Below are positions 33,172 through 43,273 of a stretch of 64,000 nucleotides of DNA, in pieces. The stretch is from Kyrpidia tusciae DSM 2912. Its GTDB lineage: Bacteria; Bacillota; Bacilli; Kyrpidiales; Kyrpidiaceae. The stretch lies in contig NC_014098.1 in the NCBI RefSeq assembly GCF_000092905.1, positions 1 to 64,000 of the forward strand. The letters run 5' to 3'. Below the pieces are notes generated by a model. It saw only the letters and a list, made by a program, of their open reading frames with translations, was not told the origin of the DNA and ran no database searches. The position numbers and the translations under genes are program-made. The first letter of the stretch is position 1; each line of letters begins with the position of its first letter.

Positions 33172-33180
33172 ATCCAGGGA

Positions 33181-33213
33181 ATCCTCCTGCCTGACAGGGC
33201 GGGAGGATTTTTT
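33181..33213 (+). terminator. Terminator of SRP RNA
   Basis: ATCCTCCTGCC, short loop, GGGCGGGAGGAT, then six T. A strong intrinsic terminator ten bases after the RNA. Confidence 0.85.
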
Positions 33214-33292
33214 CCGTCCTCGTAGAACTGTACACGTACGGCGACCGGGAATGTACGGCCCGGGATCGCCATAGGGCGGGGAGGGACGTGGC

Positions 33293-34615
33293 TTGTTTCA
33301 CCGCGAAGGCTGGATCGAACGAAACATCGAACTCCTCCCGTTTCCGGCCTGCCTCTCGGACAGCGGCGGCGCGCTCCTTGCGGTGAGTCGGGCGCTGGGA
33401 GATGCAACTCGGCAGCCCGAAAACCATCTGGCAGAGAAGGGTCCGCAATCTTCAAACGCCGGGAGGGACGGTTTGCCGGCCGATATGGTTCGCTACGAAC
33501 GAACCACCGAGGACGGGAATCGCGTGTACTTGTATGTTTCCGATGACGCCATCACCTGGGATCTGTGGCTGTGGGAACTTGTTCAGCCCATCATCGGGGA
33601 GATGGGGATGGGCGTTATTTTGACCGATGTGGATCTGAGGGTTCGGGCGACGAACCGCACGGCTGTGAAGATGCTGCGCTTGAAAGCCGATGACGCCATT
33701 GGGCGGGTCCTTTCCGAGGCTGTTCCCGAACTCGGCCTGGTGTTGCGTCCCGTTGCTCACAAGATCGCCGTGGAAGGTGTGCGAAACCTTCTTTTTGATG
33801 CTGAAATCGACGGACAGATCCAACACTGGTTGCTGGATTCTCATGTTTTACAGGGCTTCTTATCTCCGGAGGGATCTTACGAAAAAAGAATCGTGTTTTT
33901 CCTGAAGGATCTCGGCGAACGCTTCGAAAACCAGCTTCAGCGACAGGAAAAGCTCGCTACGGTCGGCAAGATTGCCGCTGGCATTGCCCACGAAATTCGC
34001 AATCCCCTGACTTCAATTAAAGGCTTTTTGCAAATCATGCGAGAGAATTTCATCCGCTCCCATATGGATAAGGAATTTCAGTACACTGAGGTCATGTTGG
34101 CGGAGATCGACCGCGTCAACGAGTTGGTCGGAGAGTTGCTGTTGTTATCGAGACCCCGGGATGTAAAATTGGCATCCACGGAAGTGGAAGAACTGGTCAC
34201 GGGTTTGGCCCCACTGATCAGCAGTGAAACTCTTCTGCATGACATTGAATTTCATTTGTGTATCAAACCCGTTCCGAAAGTGTTGGCAGACCCTGAGCTG
34301 TTGAAGCAGGTCGTCCTGAACCTCGTGAAAAATGCGGTGGAAGCGATGGAACACGGCGGCACGTTGACCCTGTGTACCGACGTGGACCGGGAAGAAAATC
34401 TCGTTCGGATCGATGTACAAGACACGGGGCCCGGGATTCCCGCTTACGCGATGGATCGCATTTTCGATGCCTTTTTTACGACCAAAGAAAATGGGACCGG
34501 CTTGGGACTGCCCATTTGCCAACGGATTATCAGCGATCTGGGAGGTATGATCCGGGTCTCCAGTAAAGGATACGGAACCACGTTCAGTATTCTGCTGCCC
34601 GCCTACGAGCCGTAG
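33293..34615 (+). CDS. PAS-domain sensor histidine kinase
   Basis: 440-residue kinase from TTG 33293 with GGGAGGG upstream; no membrane segment is obvious, so it is probably cytosolic. A PAS-like sensor lies at about residues 100-200 (VILTDVDLRVRATNRTAV). The H-box is AHEIRNPLTSIKGF with the phospho-acceptor His near residue 234. The N-box VVLNLVKNAVEAM near 345 and the G-boxes DTGPGIP, FFTTKENGTGLGLPI complete the HATPase domain. No response regulator is beside it. An orphan kinase of this kind could feed the sporulation phosphorelay, which is inference. Confidence 0.88.
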   Translation: MFHREGWIERNIELLPFPACLSDSGGALLAVSRALGDATRQPENHLAEKGPQSSNAGRDGLPADMVRYERTTEDGNRVYLYVSDDAITWDLWLWELVQPIIGEMGMGVILTDVDLRVRATNRTAVKMLRLKADDAIGRVLSEAVPELGLVLRPVAHKIAVEGVRNLLFDAEIDGQIQHWLLDSHVLQGFLSPEGSYEKRIVFFLKDLGERFENQLQRQEKLATVGKIAAGIAHEIRNPLTSIKGFLQIMRENFIRSHMDKEFQYTEVMLAEIDRVNELVGELLLLSRPRDVKLASTEVEELVTGLAPLISSETLLHDIEFHLCIKPVPKVLADPELLKQVVLNLVKNAVEAMEHGGTLTLCTDVDREENLVRIDVQDTGPGIPAYAMDRIFDAFFTTKENGTGLGLPICQRIISDLGGMIRVSSKGYGTTFSILLPAYEP

Positions 34616-34720
34616 GCGGCCAGCGATGCCCGGCCGGGCACTGGTCTGGATACCCCGCATATGGTAGTGTATTGGCAGACGGCTATTGTCGATCGGAAGA
34701 ACGCAAAGAGGTGGGGACCT

Positions 34721-36715
34721 TTGGCCTATCTCGCACTCTATCGCGAATGGCGGCCACAGTTGTTCGCTGATGTCGTTGGGCAGCCCCATATCGTTCGCAC
34801 GCTGCAAAATGCGCTGCGCAACGGACGGCTGGCCCACGCATATTTGTTTACAGGTCCTCGCGGCACCGGAAAAACCAGCGTTGCCAAGATTCTTGCCAAA
34901 GCGGTGAATTGTGAACAAGGGTCCGGCGAGGAACCGTGCAACCAATGCAATGCCTGCCGCGGCATCATGGACGGTTCGGTTTTGGACGTGGTAGAGATCG
35001 ACGCCGCCTCGAATCGGGGCATCGATGAAGTGCGGGAACTTCGGGACCAAGTCCGGTATGCCCCTACCCAGGTGCGTCATAAAGTCTATATTATTGACGA
35101 AGTCCACATGTTGACCCCCGAGGCGTTTAATGCGCTGTTAAAGACGCTGGAAGAGCCACCGGAGCATGTCATCTTTATCTTGGCGACCACAGAACCGCAC
35201 AAGGTGCCCGCCACCATTATGTCCCGGTGTCAACGATTCGCGTTTCAGAGAATCTACGCCGGGGACATGGCGGAGCGGATGAAATCGATCCTGGCCCACA
35301 AGGGGAGGCAGGCCGAAGACAAGGCATTGTGGCTCATTGCCCGGGCGGCGGATGGGGGGCTCCGGGATGCTTTGAGCATGTTGGACCAGGCCCTTTCTTT
35401 CAGCGATGATGTGCTGCGGGAAGAGGATGTGCTGGCCCTTCTCGGCCGCCTGCCCGAGCGGGCTTTGATGTCGGGTGTTGAAGCTCTGGCGGCGGGCCGA
35501 ACGGCCGATGTCCTGATATGGGCGAGGGAGCAGCTGGACCATGGTTTCGATGTCGGTCCACTGGTGTCGACACTGTTAGATGCGTTGAGGGACATGCTGT
35601 GGATGCGGACGGCGCCGGACCATCCCGAGGTTCGGGAGCGGGCCCAGTTTCAGCCGGAAGTGAAAGCTCTGGCCGACCGGATGGAACCCGAACAGATTCT
35701 GGTTTGGATGGAAGAGCTGAACGGTCTGCAACAGCAGATGCGTTGGTACGGGCAACCCAGGATGTTGCTGGAGCTCACCTTGGCCAAACTCTGCACCCTT
35801 GCCGGGGAGAAGGGTTCGATGGAAACGAGTGGGGGTAGTGCCAGCATAACTGCCGACAAGTCTTCGCCGGCATCGGAGTGGGCTGCTCGGGTAGAACGAT
35901 TGGAACGACAGATGGAACGGTTGACCCAAGCCCTGCGACAGAAAGGGGATGTTCCGGGGCCGGTGACCGTAGAACCCCCGGGGCCTCCTTCCTCATCTTT
36001 GCCCAGCTCTACGAGAAGCGAAGGCTCACAGGCTGACGCATGGGACAGAAGGGAAGGGGGCTCTCGCGCGCCTTCGGTTTCATCCCCGCCATCCCCGGGT
36101 GTTCCCCCCGCGGTCGGAGATCTCGAACCGGCTGTTGGGGATCGGCCGGCCGCCGGGCCGTCGGAGACGATGAGAAATGGCTCAGGTGTCGGGCGCCCTT
36201 CGGCGGGTGAAGGGCCGGAGTCGCCGGGCCCCACGCCTTCGGCAAAAGGGCAGGCCCAGGGAGCAGCGTGGGAAATGATCCGTCGGCAACTCGATATTCC
36301 CGGGGTTGAACCCGTACGCGCCCGTTGGCAAGAGGTGCTCGATGAAGTAAAGCGTAAACGCGTGACCACGCAAGCCTGGCTTTTAGATGGCGAGCCGGTG
36401 GCCCGGTCGGGTTCATGGCTGATCGTGGCTTTCAAGAACCAGATCCACCGGGAAACTGTCATGAAACCGATGCACCGCACGGCCATCGAAGAGGTTTTGC
36501 AGGCGCTCTTCAATGAATCCATGCAACTCTATGCGGTGTCGGTTCAAGTGTGGGAACAGGAGTTGGCCGAGAGGGAGCAGGCTGCCGGCGTCGTTTCTCG
36601 CAGTTCGGGGAAGGGCGGAGGGACCGGCGGATCGGAGGGCGGAAGTGATGATCCCCTGGCGCAGCTGGCGGCCCTTTTTGGGCAAGATCGAATTGAGATC
36701 ATCGGGGAGGAATGA
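34721..36715 (+). CDS. dnaX: DNA polymerase III subunits gamma and tau
   Basis: Clamp-loader ATPase. The frame is open from 34661, but TTG 34721 gives the family start [15 protein letters not shown] and follows AGAGGTGGGG, yielding 664 residues. Walker [10 protein letters not shown] lies near residue 46, the zinc site [16 protein letters not shown] near 64-80 and the Walker B IIDEVHML near 125. The C-terminal third (residues 370-520) is Pro/Ser/Gly-rich and low in complexity, a normal tau linker. It is followed by ybaB and recR as in B. subtilis. Confidence 0.95.
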   Translation: MAYLALYREWRPQLFADVVGQPHIVRTLQNALRNGRLAHAYLFTGPRGTGKTSVAKILAKAVNCEQGSGEEPCNQCNACRGIMDGSVLDVVEIDAASNRGIDEVRELRDQVRYAPTQVRHKVYIIDEVHMLTPEAFNALLKTLEEPPEHVIFILATTEPHKVPATIMSRCQRFAFQRIYAGDMAERMKSILAHKGRQAEDKALWLIARAADGGLRDALSMLDQALSFSDDVLREEDVLALLGRLPERALMSGVEALAAGRTADVLIWAREQLDHGFDVGPLVSTLLDALRDMLWMRTAPDHPEVRERAQFQPEVKALADRMEPEQILVWMEELNGLQQQMRWYGQPRMLLELTLAKLCTLAGEKGSMETSGGSASITADKSSPASEWAARVERLERQMERLTQALRQKGDVPGPVTVEPPGPPSSSLPSSTRSEGSQADAWDRREGGSRAPSVSSPPSPGVPPAVGDLEPAVGDRPAAGPSETMRNGSGVGRPSAGEGPESPGPTPSAKGQAQGAAWEMIRRQLDIPGVEPVRARWQEVLDEVKRKRVTTQAWLLDGEPVARSGSWLIVAFKNQIHRETVMKPMHRTAIEEVLQALFNESMQLYAVSVQVWEQELAEREQAAGVVSRSSGKGGGTGGSEGGSDDPLAQLAALFGQDRIEIIGEE

Positions 36716-36717
36716 AC

Positions 36718-37029
36718 ATGAAAAACATGAACCAATTGATGAAACAGGCAAAGAAGATGCAGGAAGAGATGATGAAAGCCCAGGAGGCTTTAGGGGAAAA
36801 GACGGTTGAGGGATCCGCCGGGGGCGGTGCGGTGACGGTGGTGGCAAACGGACACAAGCAGATTCAGTCAGTGGTCATTCGTCCGGAAGCGGTAGACCCC
36901 GATGATGTGGAAATGTTGCAGGATCTGGTGCTCACGGCGGTGAACGACGCCTTAAAAAAAGTCGATGATTTGGTGGCGGAGGAACTCAGTAAATACACTC
37001 GGGGGTTCAACATGCCGGGGTTATTCTGA
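36718..37029 (+). CDS. Nucleoid-associated protein, YbaB/EbfC family
   Basis: Small DNA-binding dimer of 103 residues, conserved between dnaX and recR. It has the N-terminal helix [19 protein letters not shown] and the central [16 protein letters not shown] segment of the family, with a Met- and Leu-rich C-terminus. ATG 36718 is six bases after GGGGAGG; an in-frame ATG at 36712 overlaps the dnaX stop but leaves no space from the ribosome site. Confidence 0.93.
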   Translation: MKNMNQLMKQAKKMQEEMMKAQEALGEKTVEGSAGGGAVTVVANGHKQIQSVVIRPEAVDPDDVEMLQDLVLTAVNDALKKVDDLVAEELSKYTRGFNMPGLF

Positions 37030-37056
37030 GAGGGTGCGAAGTGCGGTGAAACGACA

Positions 37057-37656
37057 ATGGTGAACTTTCCGGAACCCATCTCGCAGCTCATCGACGGGTT
37101 TATGAAATTGCCGGGAATCGGTCCTAAGACCGCTCAACGCTTGGCTTTTCACGTTCTCCGGATGCCCGACGAAGATGTCCTGCACCTATCCCAGGCCCTG
37201 GTGGCGGTCAAAAAGGACCTCCGGTATTGCCGGATCTGCTGCAACATTACCGATGTCGATCCTTGTACCCTTTGTCGCGATGAGCTGCGGGATCACCGGG
37301 TGATCTGCGTGGTTCAGGATCCCAGGGATGTCGCGGCGATGGAACGCACCCGGGAATACCATGGGGTATATCACGTGCTTCACGGGGCAATTTCGCCGAT
37401 GGAAGGGATTGGCCCCGAGGATATTCGAGTGAAAGAATTACTGGAACGCATGAAGAACGATTTGCCGAAAGAGTTGATTCTCGCCACAAACCCCACCGTG
37501 GAAGGGGAAGCGACAGCGATGTTTTTAACCCGGCTGGTCAAACCGCTGGGGGTGAAGGTGACCCGGATCGCCCGGGGGTTGCCCATGGGGGGAGATCTCG
37601 AGTATGCGGACGAGTTGACGCTGTCCCAGGCTCTGGAAGGCCGCCGAGAAATTTAA
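37057..37656 (+). CDS. recR: Recombination mediator RecR
   Basis: Zinc and TOPRIM protein that works with RecF and RecO to load RecA, 199 residues. The N-terminal helix-hairpin-helix [18 protein letters not shown] lies near residue 15. The zinc motif [16 protein letters not shown] begins near residue 54, and the TOPRIM domain starts [17 protein letters not shown]. The order dnaX-ybaB-recR is conserved, so one operon is likely. Confidence 0.97.
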   Translation: MVNFPEPISQLIDGFMKLPGIGPKTAQRLAFHVLRMPDEDVLHLSQALVAVKKDLRYCRICCNITDVDPCTLCRDELRDHRVICVVQDPRDVAAMERTREYHGVYHVLHGAISPMEGIGPEDIRVKELLERMKNDLPKELILATNPTVEGEATAMFLTRLVKPLGVKVTRIARGLPMGGDLEYADELTLSQALEGRREI

Positions 37657-37755
37657 GTCCACAGTCATAGGAACCGCATGCGGCTTCTATACATCCTTAG
37701 TGAGGACAGGCCAGCGCATTCGATATGAGTGTGGCGGCCGGCGGGAGGGGATGGG

Positions 37756-38097
37756 ATGAAGCCGATTTTGCGGTGGGCCCGGTGTAAACGGCGGACCCGG
37801 GAGGGGAATGAAGCGGAACGGGAGCGGGCGGAACTTCTTCTCGAGATTCGGCGGACCCGGGACGAATGGATGAGAGCCCAGCACTTGTTGGATAATGTGG
37901 TTGAGCCCGAGTTGATCGACCACGCTATCTACGCCGTTCAGGCCGCTCAACGCAAGTACGAATATTTGATGAAGGTGGCCCGAAAACAACACCTTTCTGT
38001 GCCGCCGGAAGAAGGTCTGGTCCGGGGTGCCGCCCGGACTCCGGCGGTGGACTTCCAGGGGCATGACGGGGTGAGGGCCCGCTCCAAAGGTCGGTAA
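37756..38097 (+). CDS. yaaL: YaaL-family protein (DUF2508)
   Basis: 113-residue protein of the DUF2508 family, with its hallmark helical core ELLLEIRRTRDEWMRAQHLL followed by the region AIYAVQAAQRKYEYLMKVAR (about residues 25-75). The function is unknown. ATG 37756 follows GGGAGGGG; its place after recR matches B. subtilis yaaL. The C-terminal third is basic and unstructured. Confidence 0.85.
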   Translation: MKPILRWARCKRRTREGNEAERERAELLLEIRRTRDEWMRAQHLLDNVVEPELIDHAIYAVQAAQRKYEYLMKVARKQHLSVPPEEGLVRGAARTPAVDFQGHDGVRARSKGR

Positions 38098-38113
38098 AGG
38101 AGGCGTGTCGCCC

Positions 38114-39082
38114 ATGGTGGAGTATCCCATCACCCGGGCTGAGAATGGGAAAAAATTGCACCGGTTTTTGCGTCAAAATTTACCAGGATTGCCGCTCAGC
38201 GGGGTGTACAAATGGATCCGGGTGGGCCGGGTGAAGGTGAACCGGAAAAAAGGCAAACCGGATTTGGTGCTTCACGAGGGCGACACCGTCCAACTGTTTG
38301 TATCCGACGAGGAGTACGCCGCCCTGCGGCGCCGGGGGCCGAAGTTTCAGGGCGTTCCCCGAACCTTCGAGATCCTGTATGAAGACGGCGATCTCCTGGT
38401 TGTGAATAAGCCCGCGGGACTGCTGACCCATCCGGATCGGCAGGAGCACCGGGATACGTTGATCAATCGGGTCCTGGCTTACCTTTATGATAAAGGCGAA
38501 TGGGACGGGCGGGCTTTCGCACCGGCGGCGGCGAACCGACTGGACCGCAATACCAGCGGAATCGTTTTGATCGGTAAACACGCCCAGGCTCTAAGAGAAC
38601 TGGCGGATGCACTTCGCGGGCGTCGAGTGGACAAACGTTACTTGGCTTTGGTACACGGCCGTATTGAGACCCCGGGTACGCTGAAACAAGCGTTGATTCG
38701 AGATCATGAGAATAACCGAACGCGCCTGGCCGGAGAAAAGCGCGGACGGCACGGCGTGGCACCGGAGACCTTGGAAGCCGAAACCCGGTACCGGCCACTG
38801 GCCGTGGCGGAGAGGCTGACGCTCCTGGACATTACATTGGTAAGCGGGCGGACGCATCAGATTCGAGCTCATCTGGCTGCAGCGGGTCATCCCTTGGTCG
38901 GGGACATCAAATATGGGGGCAAACCTTTACGTGGCTTGCGGCATCAGTTCCTGCATGCCTACGCATTGACTCTTGCCGATGGGCGGAGGTTCGTGGCCCC
39001 GCTGCCCGCGGAATTACGGAAGTTGCTGGAGTCCTATGGGCTTTCCACAGATGTGCCGGCGGAGACTTCGACGTCCACGTGA
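38114..39082 (+). CDS. RluA/RluC-family RNA pseudouridine synthase
   Basis: Converts uridine to pseudouridine in rRNA or tRNA, 322 residues. An N-terminal S4 domain (about 1-65, GVYKWIRVGRVKVNRKKGK) is followed by the catalytic domain with NKPAGLLTHP near residue 96 and NRLDRNTSG near residue 139, which carries the catalytic Asp. RTHQIRAHLAA and GHPLVGD are conserved. ATG 38114 follows AAAGGAGG; GTG 38105 is an alternative but too close. Not present at this position in B. subtilis. The exact target uridine cannot be told. Confidence 0.9.
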   Translation: MVEYPITRAENGKKLHRFLRQNLPGLPLSGVYKWIRVGRVKVNRKKGKPDLVLHEGDTVQLFVSDEEYAALRRRGPKFQGVPRTFEILYEDGDLLVVNKPAGLLTHPDRQEHRDTLINRVLAYLYDKGEWDGRAFAPAAANRLDRNTSGIVLIGKHAQALRELADALRGRRVDKRYLALVHGRIETPGTLKQALIRDHENNRTRLAGEKRGRHGVAPETLEAETRYRPLAVAERLTLLDITLVSGRTHQIRAHLAAAGHPLVGDIKYGGKPLRGLRHQFLHAYALTLADGRRFVAPLPAELRKLLESYGLSTDVPAETSTST

Positions 39083-39154
39083 CCGGAAAAGCTCCGGGTG
39101 AACCGAGTGAGGCTGCTGCACCGGTCGGGGACCGGGCATTTTTACGGGCTGGAC

Positions 39155-39182
39155 TTGACACCAGGTCATAAAACTCTACAAT
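39155..39182 (+). promoter_or_regulatory. Predicted promoter of fabH
   Basis: TTGACA at 39155-39160, 16-bp spacer and TACAAT at 39177-39182. No FapR-like palindrome is evident here, although B. subtilis fabH genes are under FapR. Confidence 0.65.
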
Positions 39183-39214
39183 AAGAGCCATGAATGATCA
39201 AAGGGGGAGTCCGT

Positions 39215-40189
39215 ATGCGGCGAGCGGGGATTGTTGGCCTGGGAATGTACGTGCCTCCGAAGGTGCTCACGAACCGGGATCTTGAGCGCATGGTGGATAC
39301 ATCGGATGAGTGGATCCGGCAGCGAACCGGGATTGAAGAGCGGCACATTGCCGACCCCGGTGTGGGCAGTTCGGACCTCGGAGTACAAGCCGCCCGGGCG
39401 GCCTTGGCGGACGCTGGCTGCGGTCCCGAGGATTTGGATCTGATCTTGGTGGCCACCACCACTCCAGACCAGCCATTTCCGACTACGGCGGTGATGGTGC
39501 AAAAGGGCCTCGAAGCCTGGCAAGCGGGGGCAGTGGACGTCGGGGCCACGTGTTCGGGGTTTATTTATGGGCTTTCCTTGGCCACCTCCATGGTGGAGTC
39601 GGGACGGATGAACAAGGTGCTCGTTATTGGGGCGGAGACGCTATCGCGAATCACCAATTGGAAAGATCGCGCGACGTGTGTACTGTTTGGAGACGGGGCT
39701 GGAGCTGCGGTGGTGGCGGAAGTTTCTCAAGGAGGGATTCAGGCTTTCGAACTGGGTGCCGACGCTCGGGGTACAGAATTTCTGAACGTTTGGGTTGGAG
39801 GATTTAAGAAACCGGTCACTGCGGAGCTGTTGGAGTCTTCAGACCGTTATATCAACATGACCGGACGGGAAGTTTTCAAGTTTGCGGTGCGGACGATGGA
39901 AGAATCGGTTCGCCGGGTTGCGGACCGGGCGTGGGGAGGTTTAGAGGTTGACCTGTTGGTGCCTCACCAGGCCAATGCACGGATTATCGAGGCGGTGGGG
40001 CAGCGTCTCGGGTTGGCCGACAAGGCTTGGATCAATATCCAGCATTACGGCAATACTTCGGCGGCATCGATTCCCATGGCTCTCACTGAAGCTCGGGATG
40101 CGGGGCGCCTGAGCCCAGGTACCCGGGTGGCGATGACCGCCTTCGGAGGGGGATTCACCTACGCCAGTGCCGCGTTGGAATGGGTCTAA
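39215..40189 (+). CDS. fabH: Beta-ketoacyl-ACP synthase III (FabH)
   Basis: Starts fatty acid synthesis by condensing acetyl- or branched acyl-CoA with malonyl-ACP, 324 residues. The catalytic triad is intact: Cys in DVGATCSGF near residue 112, His in LVPHQAN near 250 and Asn in YGNTSAASIP near 280. ATG 39215 follows GGGGGAG. The gene stands alone, with its own promoter, away from other fab genes. Chain-type preference cannot be read from the sequence. Confidence 0.96.
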   Translation: MRRAGIVGLGMYVPPKVLTNRDLERMVDTSDEWIRQRTGIEERHIADPGVGSSDLGVQAARAALADAGCGPEDLDLILVATTTPDQPFPTTAVMVQKGLEAWQAGAVDVGATCSGFIYGLSLATSMVESGRMNKVLVIGAETLSRITNWKDRATCVLFGDGAGAAVVAEVSQGGIQAFELGADARGTEFLNVWVGGFKKPVTAELLESSDRYINMTGREVFKFAVRTMEESVRRVADRAWGGLEVDLLVPHQANARIIEAVGQRLGLADKAWINIQHYGNTSAASIPMALTEARDAGRLSPGTRVAMTAFGGGFTYASAALEWV

Positions 40190-40251
40190 GCTGGTCCACC
40201 CCGGCATAGGATGGTGCTGATACCACTGTCCTGGGGCAAGGAGGACCGACC

Positions 40252-40521
40252 ATGGGAAAGATTGATCTCCCGGCGGCGCTATTCGCAGCCGGTTTGGCCA
40301 TCGCCCTGCTGGCGTATGTGATCCGCAACCCCCTGCGGTTCTTGGGCCGGTTTGTCCGCGGATTGGTGGTCGGCGGGGCCGTGATCTGGGCGGCCAATTG
40401 GCTGGGGCAGGCCCATCAGTTTCACGTACCCTGGAACCCGATCACTGCCGCCATTCTAGGATTGTTCGGCCTGCCGGGGGCTTTGGCGCTTCTCTGGCTG
40501 CGCTGGTGGCTTCCGGTGTGA
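40252..40521 (+). CDS. bofA: BofA-family pro-sigma-K processing inhibitor
   Basis: 89-residue membrane protein with two or three hydrophobic segments and the family-typical WNPITAAILGLFGLPGALAL region near the C-terminus. BofA sits in the outer forespore membrane and restrains the SpoIVFB protease until the forespore signal arrives. AAGGAGG lies directly upstream. The position next to the recR-yaaL block matches B. subtilis. The following 243 bases to 40764 hold no gene; a TATAAT at 40721-40726 may start the next transcript. Confidence 0.88.
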   Translation: MGKIDLPAALFAAGLAIALLAYVIRNPLRFLGRFVRGLVVGGAVIWAANWLGQAHQFHVPWNPITAAILGLFGLPGALALLWLRWWLPV

Positions 40522-40764
40522 CGGCGGCGCCCGGCGGTGGGCTGAACGGCCACAGAAGAATACCTCCTTTGGCATCGGGTACACCCGAAACGATCTTCAA
40601 TCGTTCCATCGTAAATATGACTAAAGAATGTCTTTCATTATAGCACTCGGACCGGCTCTGACAACTCGCCGGAGGGCGGCGGGAGCCCGTAGGACTCGTG
40701 CGAAGGGTGCAGGGATTGTTTATAATGAAAGGCGACTTTAACGGGTTCGGGATGGAGTGATCGA

Positions 40765-42264
40765 ATGCCGACACCGCTTTGGGACGCGCTTGTTCGACAT
40801 GTCGCGGCAAGGCCGGTGCCGTGGCACGTTCCCGGACACAAGATGGGTCGGGGCGCGCCGCCGGACCTCATCCGGTGGCTGGGGGCGGGGCTTAAGCTGG
40901 ATTTGACTGAACTTCCCGGGTTGGACGATTTGCACCAGCCGGAAGGTCCCATTGCCGAAGCCCAAGTCTTGGTTGCTCAAACGGTTGGGGCGGACGAGAG
41001 CTTTTTCCTCGTCGGAGGGAGTACGGTCGGGAACATCGCCATGCTTCTGGCCACCGCTGAACCCGGGGAGACGGTGCTGATTGCCCGGAATGTGCATCGC
41101 TCGGTGATCTCGGGGTTGATGTTGGCGGGGGCATCGGCCCTGGCGGTGGCTCCCGACTGGGAGTATGACCTGGGTGTGCCAGGGGGCATAAGGGTAGAAA
41201 CGGTGGCGCGCATCCTCGGGGCGCATCCCGAAATTCGGACAGTGCTGGTGACGAGTCCGACTTATCACGGCGTGTGCAGTGATTTGGCTTCCTTGGCCGA
41301 GGAGGTACACCGCCGGGGAGGGCGATTGTTGGTCGACGAGGCTCACGGAGGGCATTTTCCCTTTGTACAGGGAAGTCCGCCTGGCGCTCTTGCTTCGGGG
41401 GCGGACGCGGTTGTGCAAAGTTGGCATAAGACGATGGGATCGCTGACCCAGTCGGCGGTGTTGCACCTGCGCGGCAATCGGGTGGACCGCCAGCGTATAC
41501 GAGAGTCCCTGGCGACGGTTCAATCTTCCAGCCCTTCCTACCTGCTGATGGCTTCCTTGGATCTGGCTCGACAGTGGATGCAGGATGAAGGCGGGAGGCG
41601 CCTTGACTCCGTGGTGCAGACCCTGGCTCAAGTCCGGGGAGAATTGGATGCTGTTCCTGGGGTTGACGTGTTGACCGCCGAGAGGGCCCGTCGGGCGGGA
41701 GGAGTTGGCCTGGATCCCGCCCGCCTGACCTTGGGGGTTGTTAGGTCTGGAGGGACAGGGATCGAGTGGGGAGAGGCCCTCCGGCGGCGGGGGATCTGGC
41801 CGGAATTGGAGGAACCGACCGCGGTGACCTTTGTTGCCGGACCCGGGGACGACAGCCGGATCATCGGCCGGCTTGTCCAAGGGCTGCAAGACGTGGCCAT
41901 GGAGATCGGCGGGGTTGGTGAACCCGCCGAGGGCCGGCGGGGTTCACGGGTCTTCCCAGGTACGGAGGCGGCCGAGTGGGCGGCCCTTCTGCAGGAACTG
42001 TGGCACAATGAAGAAGGGCAGGACCTAATCAGGCCCCGACTGGCCCGGAAAGTCCGATGGGTTCCCCTGGGGAAAGCTTTGGGGCTGCAGGCCGCCCGGG
42101 CCGTGATTCCTTACCCGCCCGGCATTCCCATGCTCCTGCCCGGGGAGCGGATCCGCCCTCTTCACAATGAACTGATCCGAATGGGGCGGTCTATGGGGGT
42201 TCGCTTGGTCGGCATGCCTTCCGATGAGGAAGTGGTGGCGGTGACGGAGGAGGGGCGGGAGTGA
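40765..42264 (+). CDS. Orn/Lys/Arg decarboxylase family protein (YaaO/SpeA type)
   Basis: PLP-dependent fold-type I decarboxylase of 499 residues. HVPGHKMGRG near residue 22, GGSTVGNIAML near residue 88, LVDEAHGGHF near residue 190 with the PLP Asp, and the PLP-lysine block SWHKTMGSLTQ near residue 222 are complete, then the C-terminal group III-type domain. It matches yaaO, which lies before tmk in B. subtilis. Arginine or lysine as substrate cannot be told. Its stop overlaps the start of tmk (GTGA). Confidence 0.92.
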   Translation: MPTPLWDALVRHVAARPVPWHVPGHKMGRGAPPDLIRWLGAGLKLDLTELPGLDDLHQPEGPIAEAQVLVAQTVGADESFFLVGGSTVGNIAMLLATAEPGETVLIARNVHRSVISGLMLAGASALAVAPDWEYDLGVPGGIRVETVARILGAHPEIRTVLVTSPTYHGVCSDLASLAEEVHRRGGRLLVDEAHGGHFPFVQGSPPGALASGADAVVQSWHKTMGSLTQSAVLHLRGNRVDRQRIRESLATVQSSSPSYLLMASLDLARQWMQDEGGRRLDSVVQTLAQVRGELDAVPGVDVLTAERARRAGGVGLDPARLTLGVVRSGGTGIEWGEALRRRGIWPELEEPTAVTFVAGPGDDSRIIGRLVQGLQDVAMEIGGVGEPAEGRRGSRVFPGTEAAEWAALLQELWHNEEGQDLIRPRLARKVRWVPLGKALGLQAARAVIPYPPGIPMLLPGERIRPLHNELIRMGRSMGVRLVGMPSDEEVVAVTEEGRE

Positions 42265-42890
42265 CAGGGGTATTTATCACCTTTGAGGGGCCCGACGGGG
42301 CGGGAAAATCCACTCAGGTCGCCCTGTTGGCGAGTCGTCTCCAAAAAGCTTGCATACGTTGTATCACGACCCGGGAACCGGGAGGTACAACGATCAGTGA
42401 CAAGATCCGGGGCATTCTGCTCGACCCCCATCACCGGGAAATGACCCCCCGTACCGAAGCGTTGCTCTATGCCGCTTCCAGAGCTCAGTTGGTCGGCGAA
42501 TTCATCCGCCCACATTTGGAACGCGGGGACGTGGTGATCTGTGATCGCTATGTGGATGCGAGCTTGGCGTACCAAGGAGCGCTGGGGCTGGATCGGAAAG
42601 AACTGGCTCGCCTCAATCACTGGGCCACCGACGGGCTCGAACCCCTGCGAACCTATCTGATCGATGTTCCGGCCGATGTGGGATTGGACCGGGTGAGGAC
42701 GCGGCACTCTATGTATGGTGTCATGGACCGCATTGAGGAGCGGAGCATCGAGTACCATGAAGCGGTTCGCAGATGGTTTCTGGGGCAAGCCCAAACATCC
42801 CCGCGCTACCGAGTGATCGATGGCACGATGCCGCCGGAGATGGTGTCGGAAGCGATCTGGCGAGATGTCAAGAGCCTCTTGAATCTTTGA
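42261..42890 (+). CDS. tmk: Thymidylate kinase
   Basis: Phosphorylates dTMP to dTDP, 209 residues. P-loop FEGPDGAGKSTQ starts near residue 6, the DRYVDASLAYQG motif lies near 95 and the LID loop RTRHSMYGVMDRIEE near 147-160. Start GTG 42261 overlaps the upstream decarboxylase stop, so translation is coupled. It leads the block tmk-darA-yaaR-holB-ricT-yabA. Confidence 0.97.
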   Translation: MTGVFITFEGPDGAGKSTQVALLASRLQKACIRCITTREPGGTTISDKIRGILLDPHHREMTPRTEALLYAASRAQLVGEFIRPHLERGDVVICDRYVDASLAYQGALGLDRKELARLNHWATDGLEPLRTYLIDVPADVGLDRVRTRHSMYGVMDRIEERSIEYHEAVRRWFLGQAQTSPRYRVIDGTMPPEMVSEAIWRDVKSLLNL

Positions 42891-42903
42891 GGAGGTGACA
42901 CCC

Positions 42904-43230
42904 ATGCGCCTCGTAATCGCGGTGGTCCAAGACAAAGACAGTGGGCGCTTGGCGGCAGAATTGGTGAAGCGCGGGTATCGCGCCACGAAGTTGGCGAGTA
43001 CTGGCGGATTTCTGAAGGCGGGGAACACCACTTTCTTGATTGGGGTGGACGATGAACGGGTCAACGACGTGGTGGAATGTATCCACCGGAGCTGCAGGGC
43101 CCGGGAACAAGTGGTGACCCCCTTTGCCCCGGTGGGAAACGTGGATGCGGAAGTTCCAGTGCCGATTTCCGTCCAGGTGGGAGGGGCCACCGTGTTCGTC
43201 CTGGATGTGGAGAGGTTCGAACATTTCTGA
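42904..43230 (+). CDS. darA: Cyclic di-AMP receptor DarA (PstA/YaaQ)
   Basis: PII-like signal protein of 108 residues that binds cyclic di-AMP. KLASTGGFLKAGNTTFLIG (about residues 29-48) matches the binding loop region of the family. ATG 42904 lies directly after GAGGAGGTGAC. It follows tmk by 13 bases. The downstream partner is not known in the family. Confidence 0.94.
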   Translation: MRLVIAVVQDKDSGRLAAELVKRGYRATKLASTGGFLKAGNTTFLIGVDDERVNDVVECIHRSCRAREQVVTPFAPVGNVDAEVPVPISVQVGGATVFVLDVERFEHF

Positions 43231-43273
43231 ACCCAGGTGCACCTCGGATTGCATGGGGAGAGGGGCGGTAAGA

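Noticed and set aside
34145-35107. A 320-codon minus-strand frame opposite the kinase and dnaX
   Set aside because: It mirrors the codon pattern of well-supported plus-strand genes and has no family motif or ribosome site.
40738-41889. A 383-codon minus-strand frame opposite the decarboxylase
   Set aside because: Shadow of a complete PLP-enzyme gene in a GC-rich region; low-complexity product.
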